Shown piece after piece: positions 33,954-42,841 of a stretch of 49,230 nucleotides of DNA (its first letter is position 1; each line of letters starts with the position of its first letter). A model generated the notes under the pieces. It worked only from the letters and a program-made list of their open reading frames with translations. It ran no database searches and was not told where the DNA came from. The DNA is taken from the NCBI GenBank assembly GCA_016704305.1, contig JADJAL010000048.1:1-49230 (forward strand). Direction: 5' to 3'. The position numbers and the translations under genes are program-made. Origin of the DNA: Haliea sp. GTDB taxonomy: Bacteria; Pseudomonadota; Gammaproteobacteria; Pseudomonadales; Halieaceae.

Positions 33954-34902
33954 TCAGCGGGCGTTTCTTAGCACCGCAACACGCAATAGTTGAGGCGCCA
34001 ATTTCTGGATCTGCCGCCGAACACCCTCACGCCAGTCCATTTTGGTCTCGCCAATCAACGCATGCATTTTCGTAGTATCAATGCACAGGCTGCCGAAGGC
34101 CTTGGGGTTATCCTTGAACTTCGGTTCAAAGCCCGTCAACTCACTGATATAGGCGCACCACTCCTCGATGCTCACTTTCTGCGAGCCGCCAAAATTCGTC
34201 GTGGTGACTTCGGGAGTCGCCGCGCCGAGCAGGTAGGGAATTTTCTCGATGTAGTCATCGACATGCAGTGGGTTGTAGTAATTCGGCTTGTCCGGATGCA
34301 GGTCGATCGCGATGCCCTGTTGCATCATCAACATATGGAAATACATCCAGCCGCCGTTGTCGCCATAGGGCACGCTCAGGCGCGCGATGGTGGTCGGGAT
34401 CTTGTGCTGGTGGGCGACAAAGCGGCACACCGTCTCGGCGGCGATCTTGGAAATACTGTAGGTGGGGAACATCACGCGGTGGTTGTCGCCGAGCGGCGCA
34501 TTCTCCGCGCGCGGTTCCTGCCCCACGTACTCGTACACCGCCGTGGAGGAGAAATGCAGGAAGGCCTTGGCATTGCGGCAACGCATCATCAGGTTGCCCA
34601 CGCCCTCGGCATTGGCGGCGAGGTCGTATTCGAAATCGCCGCTTTTAACCACGGCGAAATTCAGCACGTAGTCAACGTCTTCGGGCACCACTGACAGGCT
34701 GGCGGCGTCGGCGAGATCGGCTTGCAGCACTTTGGCACCCAGGCGCTCGATCGCCTCGCGCTCCTCCGCCTTGCGAAATCGCGCGAGTGCGTGCACGTCG
34801 GCGAATTTTCGCGAAATGCTCCACCACGGGCAGTGCCACTTGCCCGGTGGGGCCGGTGATGAGGATTTTGGCGCCGGCTAGGTCGACAGGGGTTACTGGC
34901 AT
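33954..34902 (-). CDS. NAD-dependent epimerase/dehydratase (extended SDR), one frameshift
   Basis: From ATG 34902 the protein starts AGAKILITGPTGQVALPVVEHFAK (NAD-binding GxxGxxG). It then continues in another frame, FADVHALARFRKAEEREAI, if one A is removed from the AAAA run at 34806-34809 on the minus strand. Later come VLNFAVVKSGDFEYD, HFSSTAVYEYVGQEP and PTYSISKIAAETV, the last holding the YxxxK catalytic pair. Corrected length is about 316 residues. It is the last gene of the minus-strand catabolic operon, 33 bases after the OYE gene. Its role in steroid or acyl-CoA metabolism is inferred from position only. Confidence 0.83.
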
Positions 34903-34935
34903 TGGGTGCTCCTTATTAGTGTAGGGGGTTGTCAG

Positions 34936-36003
34936 TCAGGTGTTGGCGCGCGGATAACTGCTATACCCTTGCGCGCCCGGCGTGTACATCGTGGCAAGGT
35001 CGAAGGCGGCCAGGGCAAGGCCACCTTGCCAGCGCTCGACCAGGTCCGGATTGGCAATGAAATTGCGACCGAAGGACACCGCCATAAGCTCACCCGCGGC
35101 GACGGCTTTCTGTGCCTCTTCAAAGCCATAGCTTTCGTTGCCGATCAGGCGATCGCCCATGTAACGCTGGCCCAGCGCAATGTTGTCCACGCGGCCGCGC
35201 GGATAGCGCATGGCATGCAGGTAGGCCAGATCCAGCGACTGCACAGCCTGCAACAGGTAATCAAAGGTCTCTTGTGGATCGGCATCGGCAACGTCGTTGA
35301 ACGGATTGTCGGGGCAGATGCGCATGCCCACTCGCCCGCTGCCGTCGACGCCGGCCATGGCCTCAAGCACTTCCAGCACGAAGCGCGCCCTGTTTTCCGT
35401 GCTGCCGCCGTAGCGGTCCGTGCGCTGGTTGCTGCCCGTACACAGGAACTGGGCAGGCAGGTAGCCGCTGGTGCAGTGCAATTCCACGCCATCAAAGCCG
35501 GCTGCAAAGGCATTTACGGTCGCCTGGCGGTAATCCTCCACGACAGCGGCAATCTCTGCCAGCGCCAGCGCACGCGGTTCATCGAAAGGCTGCATACCCT
35601 GCTGGTCGGTGTAGATTTCGCCGCGCGCGCGGATCGCCGAGGGCGCCAGTGTCTCGCTGCCAGCCGGCTTGTTCAGCGCATTCGCCACCCGGCCGACGTG
35701 CATGATCTGCGCCACCATGCAACCGCCCTCCGCGTGCACCGCATCGGTGATAGCACGCCACGCGTCGATCTGGGCCGCGTTGTAAATGCCCGGTGTACGG
35801 CAGTAACCCAACCCATCGGCGCAGGGCGCTATGCCCTCTGAGACGATCATCCCTGCACTGGCGCGCTGGCGGTAATAGTCCACCATCACAGCGGTGGGCA
35901 TGCCGTCCACGTCGCAGCGGCTACGCGTCATCGGCGCCATCACGATGCGGTTGCGCAACTCAAGCGCCCCGAGTTTGACGGGTGTGAACAAATCCATGGG
36001 CAT
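34936..36003 (-). CDS. Old Yellow Enzyme family flavin oxidoreductase with variant active site
   Basis: The 355-residue protein is a complete FMN barrel: LGALELRNRIVMAPMTRSR, VSEGIAP, QIMHVGRVA, SNQRTDRYGGSTENRARF. The substrate-binding motif, normally H-x-x-N or H-x-x-H followed by GY, here reads HCTSGY, with His176 kept but Ser179 at the Asn/His position. Old Yellow Enzymes reduce alkenes conjugated to carbonyls. The context (ACAD, Ltp aldolase, DUF35) suggests an enone of a steroid or acyl intermediate. It is tightly spaced: 3 bases after the NTF2-like gene and 33 before the SDR. Confidence 0.88.
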   Translation of the reverse strand: MPMDLFTPVKLGALELRNRIVMAPMTRSRCDVDGMPTAVMVDYYRQRASAGMIVSEGIAPCADGLGYCRTPGIYNAAQIDAWRAITDAVHAEGGCMVAQIMHVGRVANALNKPAGSETLAPSAIRARGEIYTDQQGMQPFDEPRALALAEIAAVVEDYRQATVNAFAAGFDGVELHCTSGYLPAQFLCTGSNQRTDRYGGSTENRARFVLEVLEAMAGVDGSGRVGMRICPDNPFNDVADADPQETFDYLLQAVQSLDLAYLHAMRYPRGRVDNIALGQRYMGDRLIGNESYGFEEAQKAVAAGELMAVSFGRNFIANPDLVERWQGGLALAAFDLATMYTPGAQGYSSYPRANT

Positions 36004-36006
36004 CTC

Positions 36007-36648
36007 CTATCGCACGCGTATCCGGGGGTCGGGCGCGCCGCGTCGCATCCGGGTGAGAAACTGTTCCAGCGGCGCCGGTGGCGCCACCTCGGGTTGGTTG
36101 CCGTCCGGTGGATGGGCCCAGAACTCTGTCCAGCTGGGCCACAGTTCGTGGTAGGCGCCCTCGTAGGATTCCCGGTCCGGCCAGCGCATCTTGTTGTCGC
36201 CGACCGGCGGCTTGTTGATGTCGGTGGCGTACCAGTAACACGGCAGCCGCCTGCGGAAATACCAGCGTCCGTCGCGGCGCTCGTAATTGTCCCAGTACAA
36301 CATCTGCATGATGACCCATTCACTGCTGCCATCGGCGCAGGGAGTCTCGTGCTCGTTCTTCGAGTACACCACGCCATGGGCGCGATCGGCGTCTTCGAAC
36401 TCGATAATGTGATTGCCTATATGGTGCGACGTGCCGGTGAACTGCATGCGCAACGTGTCGTCCAGCCAGCGCTTCAGGTGCGCTCGCCCGACCAGCTCGC
36501 GACTGACGCGAATATCATCGACAAACAGGTTCACATGCGCATCCAGGTCGCGCATGTCCAGCGACAGGGAATACTTGGCCGCCAGCTGGCGGATTTCATC
36601 CAGTGATTCCAGGCGGTCGATGCGTGCCAGTAGTGCCTGATCAGTCAT
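36007..36648 (-). CDS. SnoaL/NTF2-like (ketosteroid-isomerase fold) protein
   Basis: The 213-residue protein begins with the usual helix-rich NTF2-like start (LARIDRLESLDEIRQLAAKYSLSLDMRDLDAHVNLFVDD). It continues with HHIGNHIIEFEDADRAHGVVY and YWDNYERRDGRWYFRRR, all family hallmarks. The fold is that of ketosteroid isomerase and dehydratases. I cannot assign catalytic residues with confidence. It is embedded between the Ltp-like and OYE genes, gaps of 11 and 3 bases, so it belongs to the same pathway. Confidence 0.83.
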   Translation of the reverse strand: MTDQALLARIDRLESLDEIRQLAAKYSLSLDMRDLDAHVNLFVDDIRVSRELVGRAHLKRWLDDTLRMQFTGTSHHIGNHIIEFEDADRAHGVVYSKNEHETPCADGSSEWVIMQMLYWDNYERRDGRWYFRRRLPCYWYATDINKPPVGDNKMRWPDRESYEGAYHELWPSWTEFWAHPPDGNQPEVAPPAPLEQFLTRMRRGAPDPRIRVR

Positions 36649-36659
36649 GTGCCGTGTCC

Positions 36660-37835
36660 CTATTGTGCCTGTCCGAGAATCATTGCCCCGGTGGGCACGC
36701 CCACCCCGCTGCTCACCAGCACATGATTCACCGCCTTGGGCGGCTGTCCGGTGGAGGTGCCGCGAATCAGGCGCACGCCCTCGGCGATGTTGTTCATGCC
36801 GTGTATATAGCCTTCCGAAATCAGGCCGCCGTGCGTGTTGTTGGGCAGGCGCCCGTCAATATCCAGCGCACCCTCACGCACCAGGTGTTTTCCTTCGCCG
36901 GGCTCGCAGAAACCAAAGCTCTCCAGTTGCATGATGATTTCCGAGGAAAATGCGTCGTAGAGGCAGGCGGCGTCGATGTCATCGGGGCCGAGATTGGCCA
37001 TCGCATACACGCGCCTGGCGGCCATCTCCATTTCCGGCAGCGACACCAGCTCGTCCCGGTAATAGCTGGTCATCTGTTCCTGGCCGCGCGTCGACGCCTG
37101 GGTCACCGCGCGGATCACGGCCGGCTTCTGTTTGAGGTCGCGCGCGCGCTCGGCGCTGGTCACCAGTATTGCGCAGCCGCCGTCGGTCTCCTGGCAAAAG
37201 TCATACAGGCACAGTGGCTCGGCGATCAGTTTCGACTGCAGGTATGTCTCCATCGTCAGCGGTTTGCCGTAGCCGTATGCACGGGAGTTGCGCAGCGCGT
37301 GGTTGCGCTGGGAGATGGCGACGCGACCCAGGTCCTCGCGTGTCACGCCGTACTTGTGCATGTACTTGTTCGCAATCATCGCGATCCAGGAGCCGGGTAT
37401 CAGCATGCCGTAGGGCATGTACCAGGACCAGTGAATGAGGTCGCTGCTGGTGATTTCGCCGGAGACGCCCTGCCCCATGCGCTTGCCGGAGCGGCCGTTC
37501 ATCGCGCGATAACACACCACCGTCGTGGCCTGGCCGGTGGCCACCGCCATCGCGGCCTGGGCGATGGTGCCCACCGCCGCGCCGCCGCCGTAATTGATGC
37601 GGCTGAAGAAGGACAGGTCAGCGGCGCCTACCGCGCGCGCCACCTCGATTTCATCCGTGGAATCCAGGGTATAGGTCACGAAGCCGTCAATCTCAGCGGG
37701 GCTGATGCCCGCGTCATCGCAGGCTGCCTTGACGCATTGCGCCGCCAGCGACAGCTCCGAGACACCCGAATGCTTGGAGAATTCGGTCAGGCCGATGCCG
37801 GCGATGGCCGTCTCGTTTTTCAGGGAGATCGGCAT
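36660..37835 (-). CDS. Thiolase-fold lipid-transfer protein (Ltp2-like aldolase), minus-strand copy
   Basis: The 391-residue thiolase-fold protein aligns end to end with the plus-strand Ltp2-like gene: shared SGVSELSLAAQ, DEIEVAR, YGGGAA and NTHGG motifs at the same positions. The region where thiolases have the nucleophilic Cys reads NYGGGAAVGT, so there is no thiolase cysteine. This is typical of Ltp2-type retro-aldolases that cut the steroid side chain with a DUF35 partner. The ATG overlaps the stop of the DUF35 gene by one base (TGATG). The substrate is likely related to that of the plus-strand copy, but not necessarily the same. Confidence 0.87.
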   Translation of the reverse strand: MPISLKNETAIAGIGLTEFSKHSGVSELSLAAQCVKAACDDAGISPAEIDGFVTYTLDSTDEIEVARAVGAADLSFFSRINYGGGAAVGTIAQAAMAVATGQATTVVCYRAMNGRSGKRMGQGVSGEITSSDLIHWSWYMPYGMLIPGSWIAMIANKYMHKYGVTREDLGRVAISQRNHALRNSRAYGYGKPLTMETYLQSKLIAEPLCLYDFCQETDGGCAILVTSAERARDLKQKPAVIRAVTQASTRGQEQMTSYYRDELVSLPEMEMAARRVYAMANLGPDDIDAACLYDAFSSEIIMQLESFGFCEPGEGKHLVREGALDIDGRLPNNTHGGLISEGYIHGMNNIAEGVRLIRGTSTGQPPKAVNHVLVSSGVGVPTGAMILGQAQ

Positions 37836-38251
37836 CAGGCAACACCCGCCAGTTGGAACACGGGGAGCTTGAAGCCGTCCGGGTCCTGTTGTATCAGCAT
37901 CTGCACCGGCAGGTCGAAATCCACCTGCTCCGGCGTGCAACCGACCAGTTGCGAGGTCACGCGCGTGCCCTCCTCCAGATCCACCAACACGATTATCAGC
38001 GGGTACTCATAGCCGGGAAATTGCGGGTGGCGCAGCACCGTGTAGCTGCAGATAACACCGCGACCGGAGGCCTCGACGGTATCCCACTCCAGCGAGTGGC
38101 AATCGCCGCACATCGGGCGCGGCGGATGGCGCAGCGTGTGGCAACCGAGACAGCGCTGTATGCCCAGCTTGCCCTCGTCGGCCATCTGCCACCACCAGGC
38201 GTTGTCCAGGCCCATGGGTGGTTTGATGCGCGTAGTTACGAGCGTAGTCAC
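37835..38251 (-). CDS. Zn-ribbon/OB-fold (DUF35) partner of the Ltp-like aldolase
   Basis: The 138-residue protein has a rubredoxin-like zinc ribbon, CLGC at 34-37 and CGDC at 48-51, with the connecting RHPPRPM. An OB fold then follows (VICSYTVLRHPQFPGYEYPLIIVLVDLEEGTRV). DUF35 proteins bind acyl-CoA and form obligate complexes with Ltp aldolases. It is a free-standing version of the domain that is fused to MaoC in the plus-strand operon; the two share RHPPRPMCGxC. Three bases separate it from the ACAD gene. Confidence 0.9.
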   Translation of the reverse strand: MTTLVTTRIKPPMGLDNAWWWQMADEGKLGIQRCLGCHTLRHPPRPMCGDCHSLEWDTVEASGRGVICSYTVLRHPQFPGYEYPLIIVLVDLEEGTRVTSQLVGCTPEQVDFDLPVQMLIQQDPDGFKLPVFQLAGVA

Positions 38252-38254
38252 TGG

Positions 38255-39406
38255 TTACACTTCCAGTGCGCGAAAGCCCAGGCTATCGTCGTCAGCGAGC
38301 AGGCGACCAAGGTGCGCCAACTGCTGGCTGGCATTGCCCAGGGAATAGCTGATCAGCTTGGCCAGCAGGAAAAAGCGGTGAATGGGGTACTCGACATCCG
38401 CCCCGATACCACCGTGCAGGTGCTGGGAGGAGGAGACAACGCGATGCGCCGCGTCGCAGGCCCACCACTTGGCCACGCGCACTTCGGCGCGCGCATCCAG
38501 CCCCTCGGTCAAACGCCACAGCGCCAGCCAATAGGTCGAGCGAATGCCTTCCACATCGATGTAGCAATCGGCCATGCGCATGGCCAGCGCCTGGAAGGTG
38601 CCGAGCGCCACGCCGAACTGCTTGCGCTCGCCCAAAAATGTCGCCGTGCGCTTCATCGCCTCTTCGGTGACGCCGACCTGCAGCGCGCAGTGGCCGATAT
38701 TGGCACGCTGCTCCAGCCACTCTAAAATTTCCGCACCCTGTCCCGCGACACCCAGCACGGCATCGTCACCAATTGCGAGATTATCCAGATCAAGATGCGC
38801 TGCACGCTGGCCCGACAACCCGATCTCGACAGGTCGTACGCTCACGCCTGGCGCGTCCGTTGCAACGATAAAGATCGTCTGCTGGCCTGCGGCATCCACG
38901 GCAGGGACCAAAATATGATTCGCTACCGCGCCGTCCGGCACGGCGGCCTTGTGGCCGCTCAGCAACCAACCGTCCTGCGTGCGCTGCGCGGTCACCGCAG
39001 TGGCAATGGCCGCGTTCATCCCCAACTCGGCGATCGCGGCGCTGAATTTGGCGGTACCGGCCGCCAGTGCCGGCAGGTAGCGCTGCTGCTGCGACTCGGA
39101 GCCAAATTCCGCCAACGGCAGGCCACCCAACACCAGCGAGGCGAACAGCGGTACCGGCGCAACGCGACGGCCCTGTTCCTCCAGCACGATGCACAGCTCG
39201 GTCAGGCCAAAGCCGGTGCCGCCCATCGCCTCGGGGATGGCGACCCCCAACAGGCCCTGCTCCGCCAGTGTCTGCCACAGCGTGTCATCGTAGGTCTGCC
39301 CGGTGCGGGAAAACGCCAGCAGGAACTCATCGCTCGCGCGGTCGGTGAATATCTGGTACGCCAGTTCGCGGATCGAATTCTGGTCGTCGCTAAACGTGAA
39401 ATCCAT
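38255..39406 (-). CDS. Acyl-CoA dehydrogenase family protein (minus-strand operon)
   Basis: The 383-residue ACAD: helical N-domain (MDFTFSDDQNSIRELA), GLLGVAIPEAMGGTGFGLTE, a beta domain with a divergent FAD/substrate loop (FSAAIAELGMNAA where active ACADs have YxxTEPxAGSD), and a C-domain with GTFQALAMRMADCYIDVE and HLHGGIGADVEYPIHRFF. The degenerate middle motif and missing conventional catalytic glutamate resemble the partner subunit of steroid alpha2beta2 dehydrogenases such as ChsE1-ChsE2. It lies 11 bases after the TetR gene and 3 before DUF35. It might pair with the plus-strand ACAD. Confidence 0.87.
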   Translation of the reverse strand: MDFTFSDDQNSIRELAYQIFTDRASDEFLLAFSRTGQTYDDTLWQTLAEQGLLGVAIPEAMGGTGFGLTELCIVLEEQGRRVAPVPLFASLVLGGLPLAEFGSESQQQRYLPALAAGTAKFSAAIAELGMNAAIATAVTAQRTQDGWLLSGHKAAVPDGAVANHILVPAVDAAGQQTIFIVATDAPGVSVRPVEIGLSGQRAAHLDLDNLAIGDDAVLGVAGQGAEILEWLEQRANIGHCALQVGVTEEAMKRTATFLGERKQFGVALGTFQALAMRMADCYIDVEGIRSTYWLALWRLTEGLDARAEVRVAKWWACDAAHRVVSSSQHLHGGIGADVEYPIHRFFLLAKLISYSLGNASQQLAHLGRLLADDDSLGFRALEV

Positions 39407-39417
39407 GACGCTTTACC

Positions 39418-40122
39418 TCAGTTGGATCTGACCATCGCAGTCAGGTTACGGGTGTATTTGAGCTGTTTGTCATCCGGGTGCCGCAGGAACAGCGCGCGGT
39501 AAAACATGGTGCTGAGCAGTTCGGCAAACTGTTCCACGGTGAGCTCGGCCGCGCGCAGCGTCTTGCTCTCGTTGATAAAGTATTCGCGCATCAGGCCCTC
39601 GCCGATACCCGCCAGCGAATACACCACCATCAGCGCCTGGTGCTTCCTGAAGCGCACCTCGGGAAACAACTTGGGCATCAGTTCCACCAGCCACATCAGC
39701 TGGTTGCGGTAGTTATCGCGCAACATGCCGGAGAAAGCCGGGTCTTCATCCGCCAGTTGCAACAGGCAGCGCATCACGCCGGGCTGCTTCGCGTAACCGC
39801 GCACTACCACCAGGTTGTGCGCGTAGATGCGCGCGTACCAGTCACCGCGCGGGACATTCTTCTCCACCTGCAGCGGGTCGTTGCTGGCCTGCGCAAAATC
39901 CGTCAGCACCTCCAGCGTCAGCGACTTCAGGTCGCTGAAATAGTGGTAGAACAGGCCCTGGGCAACACCCGCTTCCCGGGTGACGTCGGCGATGCGCATC
40001 TTGTGGTAGCCATCGCGTTCGAGCACCACCAGCGCGGCCTCTTTCAGGCCTGCACGCGCGCGCTCGCCGCGGGCACTGCGCACGCGGGCAACTTTCACGG
40101 GTTTGTCGGCTGCGGTTGACAT
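39418..40122 (-). CDS. TetR-family regulator, first gene of the minus-strand operon
   Basis: The 234-residue protein has an N-terminal TetR HTH (GLKEAALVVLERDGYHKMRIADVTREAGVAQGLFYHYF). A C-terminal ligand-binding region follows, of the type seen in acyl-CoA/steroid catabolic regulators. It is divergent from the plus-strand ACAD operon with 71 bases between. A near-perfect palindrome lies in that gap, so it likely represses both operons until a CoA thioester releases it. The ligand is inferred, not shown. Confidence 0.88.
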   Translation of the reverse strand: MSTAADKPVKVARVRSARGERARAGLKEAALVVLERDGYHKMRIADVTREAGVAQGLFYHYFSDLKSLTLEVLTDFAQASNDPLQVEKNVPRGDWYARIYAHNLVVVRGYAKQPGVMRCLLQLADEDPAFSGMLRDNYRNQLMWLVELMPKLFPEVRFRKHQALMVVYSLAGIGEGLMREYFINESKTLRAAELTVEQFAELLSTMFYRALFLRHPDDKQLKYTRNLTAMVRSN

Positions 40123-40137
40123 GGGAGCACAAAATAG

Positions 40138-40165
40138 TTGAATTTGAATTCAAAATCAATATTAT
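40138..40165 (+). promoter_or_regulatory. Divergent promoter with TetR-type operator palindrome
   Basis: A 22-base palindrome (40138-40159; TTTGAATTCAAA core at 40143-40154) has one mismatched pair. It overlaps a candidate plus-strand promoter, TTGAAT (40138-40143), a 16-base spacer, then TATTAT (40160-40165). Bound repressor would block polymerase. The palindrome lies 15 bases upstream of the TetR start codon. A GGAGG at 40180-40184 serves the ACAD gene. Confidence 0.7.
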
Positions 40166-40193
40166 GTGAGCCATTAATTGGAGGTGCCAGGCC

Positions 40194-41365
40194 ATGTTCG
40201 TCAATTACACCGAAAGCCAGAAAGAATTGCGCCGGGAGTTTCGCGCGTATTTTTCCAACCTGATAAAACCCGAACACCGCGAGGAACTTCGCAACGCCGA
40301 GAGCGGCGAGCTGTACAAGTCGCTGATCCGGCAACAGGGCAAGGACGGCATGCTGGCGGTCGGCTGGCCCGAACAGTACGGCGGGCGCGGCCTGAGCGAA
40401 AGCGAGCAGCTGATCCGCTATGAAGAGGCGCTGCTGGCGGGGCGCCCACGCCGTTTGTCACCCTCAACACGGTTGGCCCGGCCATTATGAGCAAGGGAAC
40501 GGAAGCGCAGAAGGCACGTTTCCTGCCAGGCATCGCCTCCGGCGAACTGCACTTTTCGATTGGCTACACCGAACCCGGTGCCGGTACCGACCTGGCCGCC
40601 GTCGCCACCTCCGCCGTAAGGCGTGACGATCACTACCTCGTCAACGGCAATAAAGTCTTCACCAGCGGTGCCGAGGGTGCCGACTATGTCTGGCTGGCGG
40701 CGCGCACGAATCCCGATGTACCCAAGCACAAGGGCATCTCCATTCTTGTGCTCGACACCAAAGACCCGGGCTTCTCGTTCGGCCCCATCCACACGATGGG
40801 CGGCGTGCGCACCAATGTCACCTATTACACCGATGTCAAAGTGCCCCTCGACATGATCATCGGCGAGGAGAACGGCGGTTGGCGGTTGATTACCGAACAG
40901 CTGAACCACGAGCGCGTCGGCCTCGCGGCCTGGGGTATCCAGGGCTGGAAAATTTTTCGCGCGGCGCTGCACTGGGCGCGCACGACCAAAAATGCGCAGG
41001 GCCAGCGCGTCATCGATGACCTCGGTGCGCAGCGCAACCTGGCCGAGGTGTACGCACACCTGGAAGCGATGCGCGTGATGAATGCGCGCATGTCCTGGCA
41101 GCTCGACCAGCACGAGATGAATGCGGTATTTCCCTCTGCCATCAAGGTCTACTCCACCGAGAAGATGCTGGAAATCTGCCGCCTGTTGATGGATGTCGTG
41201 GGCCCACATGCGCTACTCACCGCAAACAGCGAAGGAACCGTGTTGCAGGGCGATCTCGAACACGAGTATCGTCGCGCCACCATCAATACATTCGGCGGCG
41301 GCGTCGTCGAAGTGTTGCGCGGCCTCGTCGCGACCCATGGACTGGGCATGCCCACGCACCGTTAA
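40194..41365 (+). CDS. Acyl-CoA dehydrogenase (ChsE-like), one frameshift
   Basis: ATG 40194 opens MFVNYTESQKELRREFRAYF. The frame breaks after about 82 codons, but the correct continuation, APTPFVTLNTVGPAIMSKGTE, follows if GGGG at 40439-40442 had five G. Restored length is about 390 residues. The FAD/substrate loop reads FSIGYTEPGAGTDLAA, intact. The C-domain has QLNHERVGLAAWG and ends HGLGMPTHR. It heads the plus-strand operon and matches the position of fadE28/fadE29 in the mycobacterial igr operon, which dehydrogenate the 3-carbon side-chain CoA ester of the steroid. Confidence 0.87.
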
Positions 41366-41423
41366 CCACCGCCATACGCAGCGAAACAACGCCGCACACC
41401 CATCGCAGGAGGAGTATTACCTG

Positions 41424-42380
41424 ATGACAGCTGAAGACCAGAAGGCCTTTGAAGATGAGATCTACGCCTTCGTAGGGCGGGAAGTCTGCCCGCCCACCCC
41501 GGCCAGGGACGACGTCAACAACGCGATGATCCGGCAGTGGACCGAGATCATCGGCGATACCAACCCCGCCTACACCGATGCCGCATGGGCAGCGGGCAGC
41601 GCGCGCGGCAAAACCATCGCGCCGCCGGCGATGATGTACGTGTGGGGCCAGGAGGGCTTCAAGGTCACCACGGGTCGCCCGGCCGATGCGCAGGCCGACC
41701 TCGTCAACCTGTTCAACAAACACGGCTACACCGGCGTGCTCGGCACCAACGTCAGGCAGGAGTATTTCCGCGAAGTGAGTCCGGGCGACAACGTCGTCAT
41801 GACGATGACGATCGACAACATCTCCGAGCGCAAGACCACCGGCCGCGGCCCCGGGTATTTCTTCGAGACACTGGCCACCTTCACCAACCAGCACGGCGAA
41901 AAGATCGGTACCCAGCGTTTCAAGGTACTGAAGTTCATCCCGCAGGAGCAGCCGGCGACCGCGGCCAGCGAGCAGGCATTGAAGGTGCCAACACGCATCG
42001 CGTCCGTGCGCGGACACGACAATGGCTGGTGGTGGAATGCCGTGGACGACGGCAAGGTGCTGATCCAGCGCTGCAAGGATTGCCAGACGCTGCGCCACCC
42101 GCCGCGCCCGATGTGCGGGCATTGCCAATCCATGGAATGGGATTCCATCGAATCCACGCTGGACGGCGAGGTGCTCTCCTACACCTGCGTGCGCTACCCG
42201 GCAGTTCCGGGCTATCCCAAGGACCCGATCTGCGCGGTGATCGGGCTGGGCGAAGGCACCAACCTGGTCGCCAACGTGGTGGGCTGTGAGTACAGCGACG
42301 TGTTCATCGGCATGAAAGTCAAAGGCAAGGTGGAGCGCGTTGATGAGAAGACCATACTGCCGCAGTTCTATCCGCTATGA
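41424..42380 (+). CDS. MaoC-like hydratase fused to DUF35 domain (ChsH2-like)
   Basis: The 318-residue fusion from ATG 41424, with AGGAGGAG at 41407-41414. The N-terminal hot-dog domain has GDTNPAYTD at about 44-52: Asp45 of the hydratase motif is present but the usual His is Tyr50. The C-terminal DUF35 begins near 190 and has zinc ribbon CKDC at 217-220 and CGHC at 231-234. Mycobacterium ChsH2 has the same MaoC-DUF35 layout and length. Its DUF35 part holds Ltp2 while its MaoC part pairs with ChsH1. The neighbour order here supports the same role: hydration, then retro-aldol release. Confidence 0.9.
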   Translation: MTAEDQKAFEDEIYAFVGREVCPPTPARDDVNNAMIRQWTEIIGDTNPAYTDAAWAAGSARGKTIAPPAMMYVWGQEGFKVTTGRPADAQADLVNLFNKHGYTGVLGTNVRQEYFREVSPGDNVVMTMTIDNISERKTTGRGPGYFFETLATFTNQHGEKIGTQRFKVLKFIPQEQPATAASEQALKVPTRIASVRGHDNGWWWNAVDDGKVLIQRCKDCQTLRHPPRPMCGHCQSMEWDSIESTLDGEVLSYTCVRYPAVPGYPKDPICAVIGLGEGTNLVANVVGCEYSDVFIGMKVKGKVERVDEKTILPQFYPL

Positions 42381-42394
42381 CCAGGAGCAAGAAG

Positions 42395-42838
42395 ATGAGC
42401 GAGACGATGAGCGACTACAAGACACTGACCTGCGCCGACGTTGCGGTTGGCGACAAACTCCCACCGCTGGCCATCGATATCACGACGTCCCTGGTGGTGT
42501 GCGGCGCGCTGGCGACGCGCGACTTCGAGCCCGTCCACCACAATAAGGCGGCTGCGGTAGCGACCGGCCTGCCCGACGTGTTCATGAACATCCTGACCAG
42601 CCAGGGCCTGATGGCGCGCTACGCCACCGACTGGAGCGGCCCGGAAGCCGTGGTGAAATCCGTCGACCTGCGACTCGGCGCGCCCAATGTGCCGGGCATG
42701 GTCATGACGATGACCGGTGCAGTGACTGCCGTGGACAAAACCAGCGGACTGGTCGATGTCGCCGTCGTTGGCGAAAACAATATCTGGGGCATGCACATGC
42801 AGGGCTCCGTACAACTCGCACTGCCGCAGGAGGCCTGA
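42395..42838 (+). CDS. MaoC-like hydratase (ChsH1-like)
   Basis: About 147 residues from ATG 42395 (AGGAG at 42384-42388); an ATG at 42377 overlapping the previous stop would add six. Single hot-dog domain with RDFEPVHHNKAAAVATGLPDVF near 42-63, which keeps the Asp43/His48 pair missing in the fused MaoC. It is therefore the likely catalytic half of a heterodimer with the ChsH2-like protein. It adds water to the 3-oxo-steroid 17(20)-ene CoA ester in the known pathway; substrate here is inferred. It is 3 bases before ltp2. Confidence 0.88.
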   Translation: MSETMSDYKTLTCADVAVGDKLPPLAIDITTSLVVCGALATRDFEPVHHNKAAAVATGLPDVFMNILTSQGLMARYATDWSGPEAVVKSVDLRLGAPNVPGMVMTMTGAVTAVDKTSGLVDVAVVGENNIWGMHMQGSVQLALPQEA

Positions 42839-42841
42839 ACC

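Noticed and set aside
36603..38012. 469-codon open frame on the plus strand
   Set aside because: It is antisense to the Ltp-like and DUF35 genes, His/Gly/Val-rich with no family features, an effect of codon bias in high-GC DNA.
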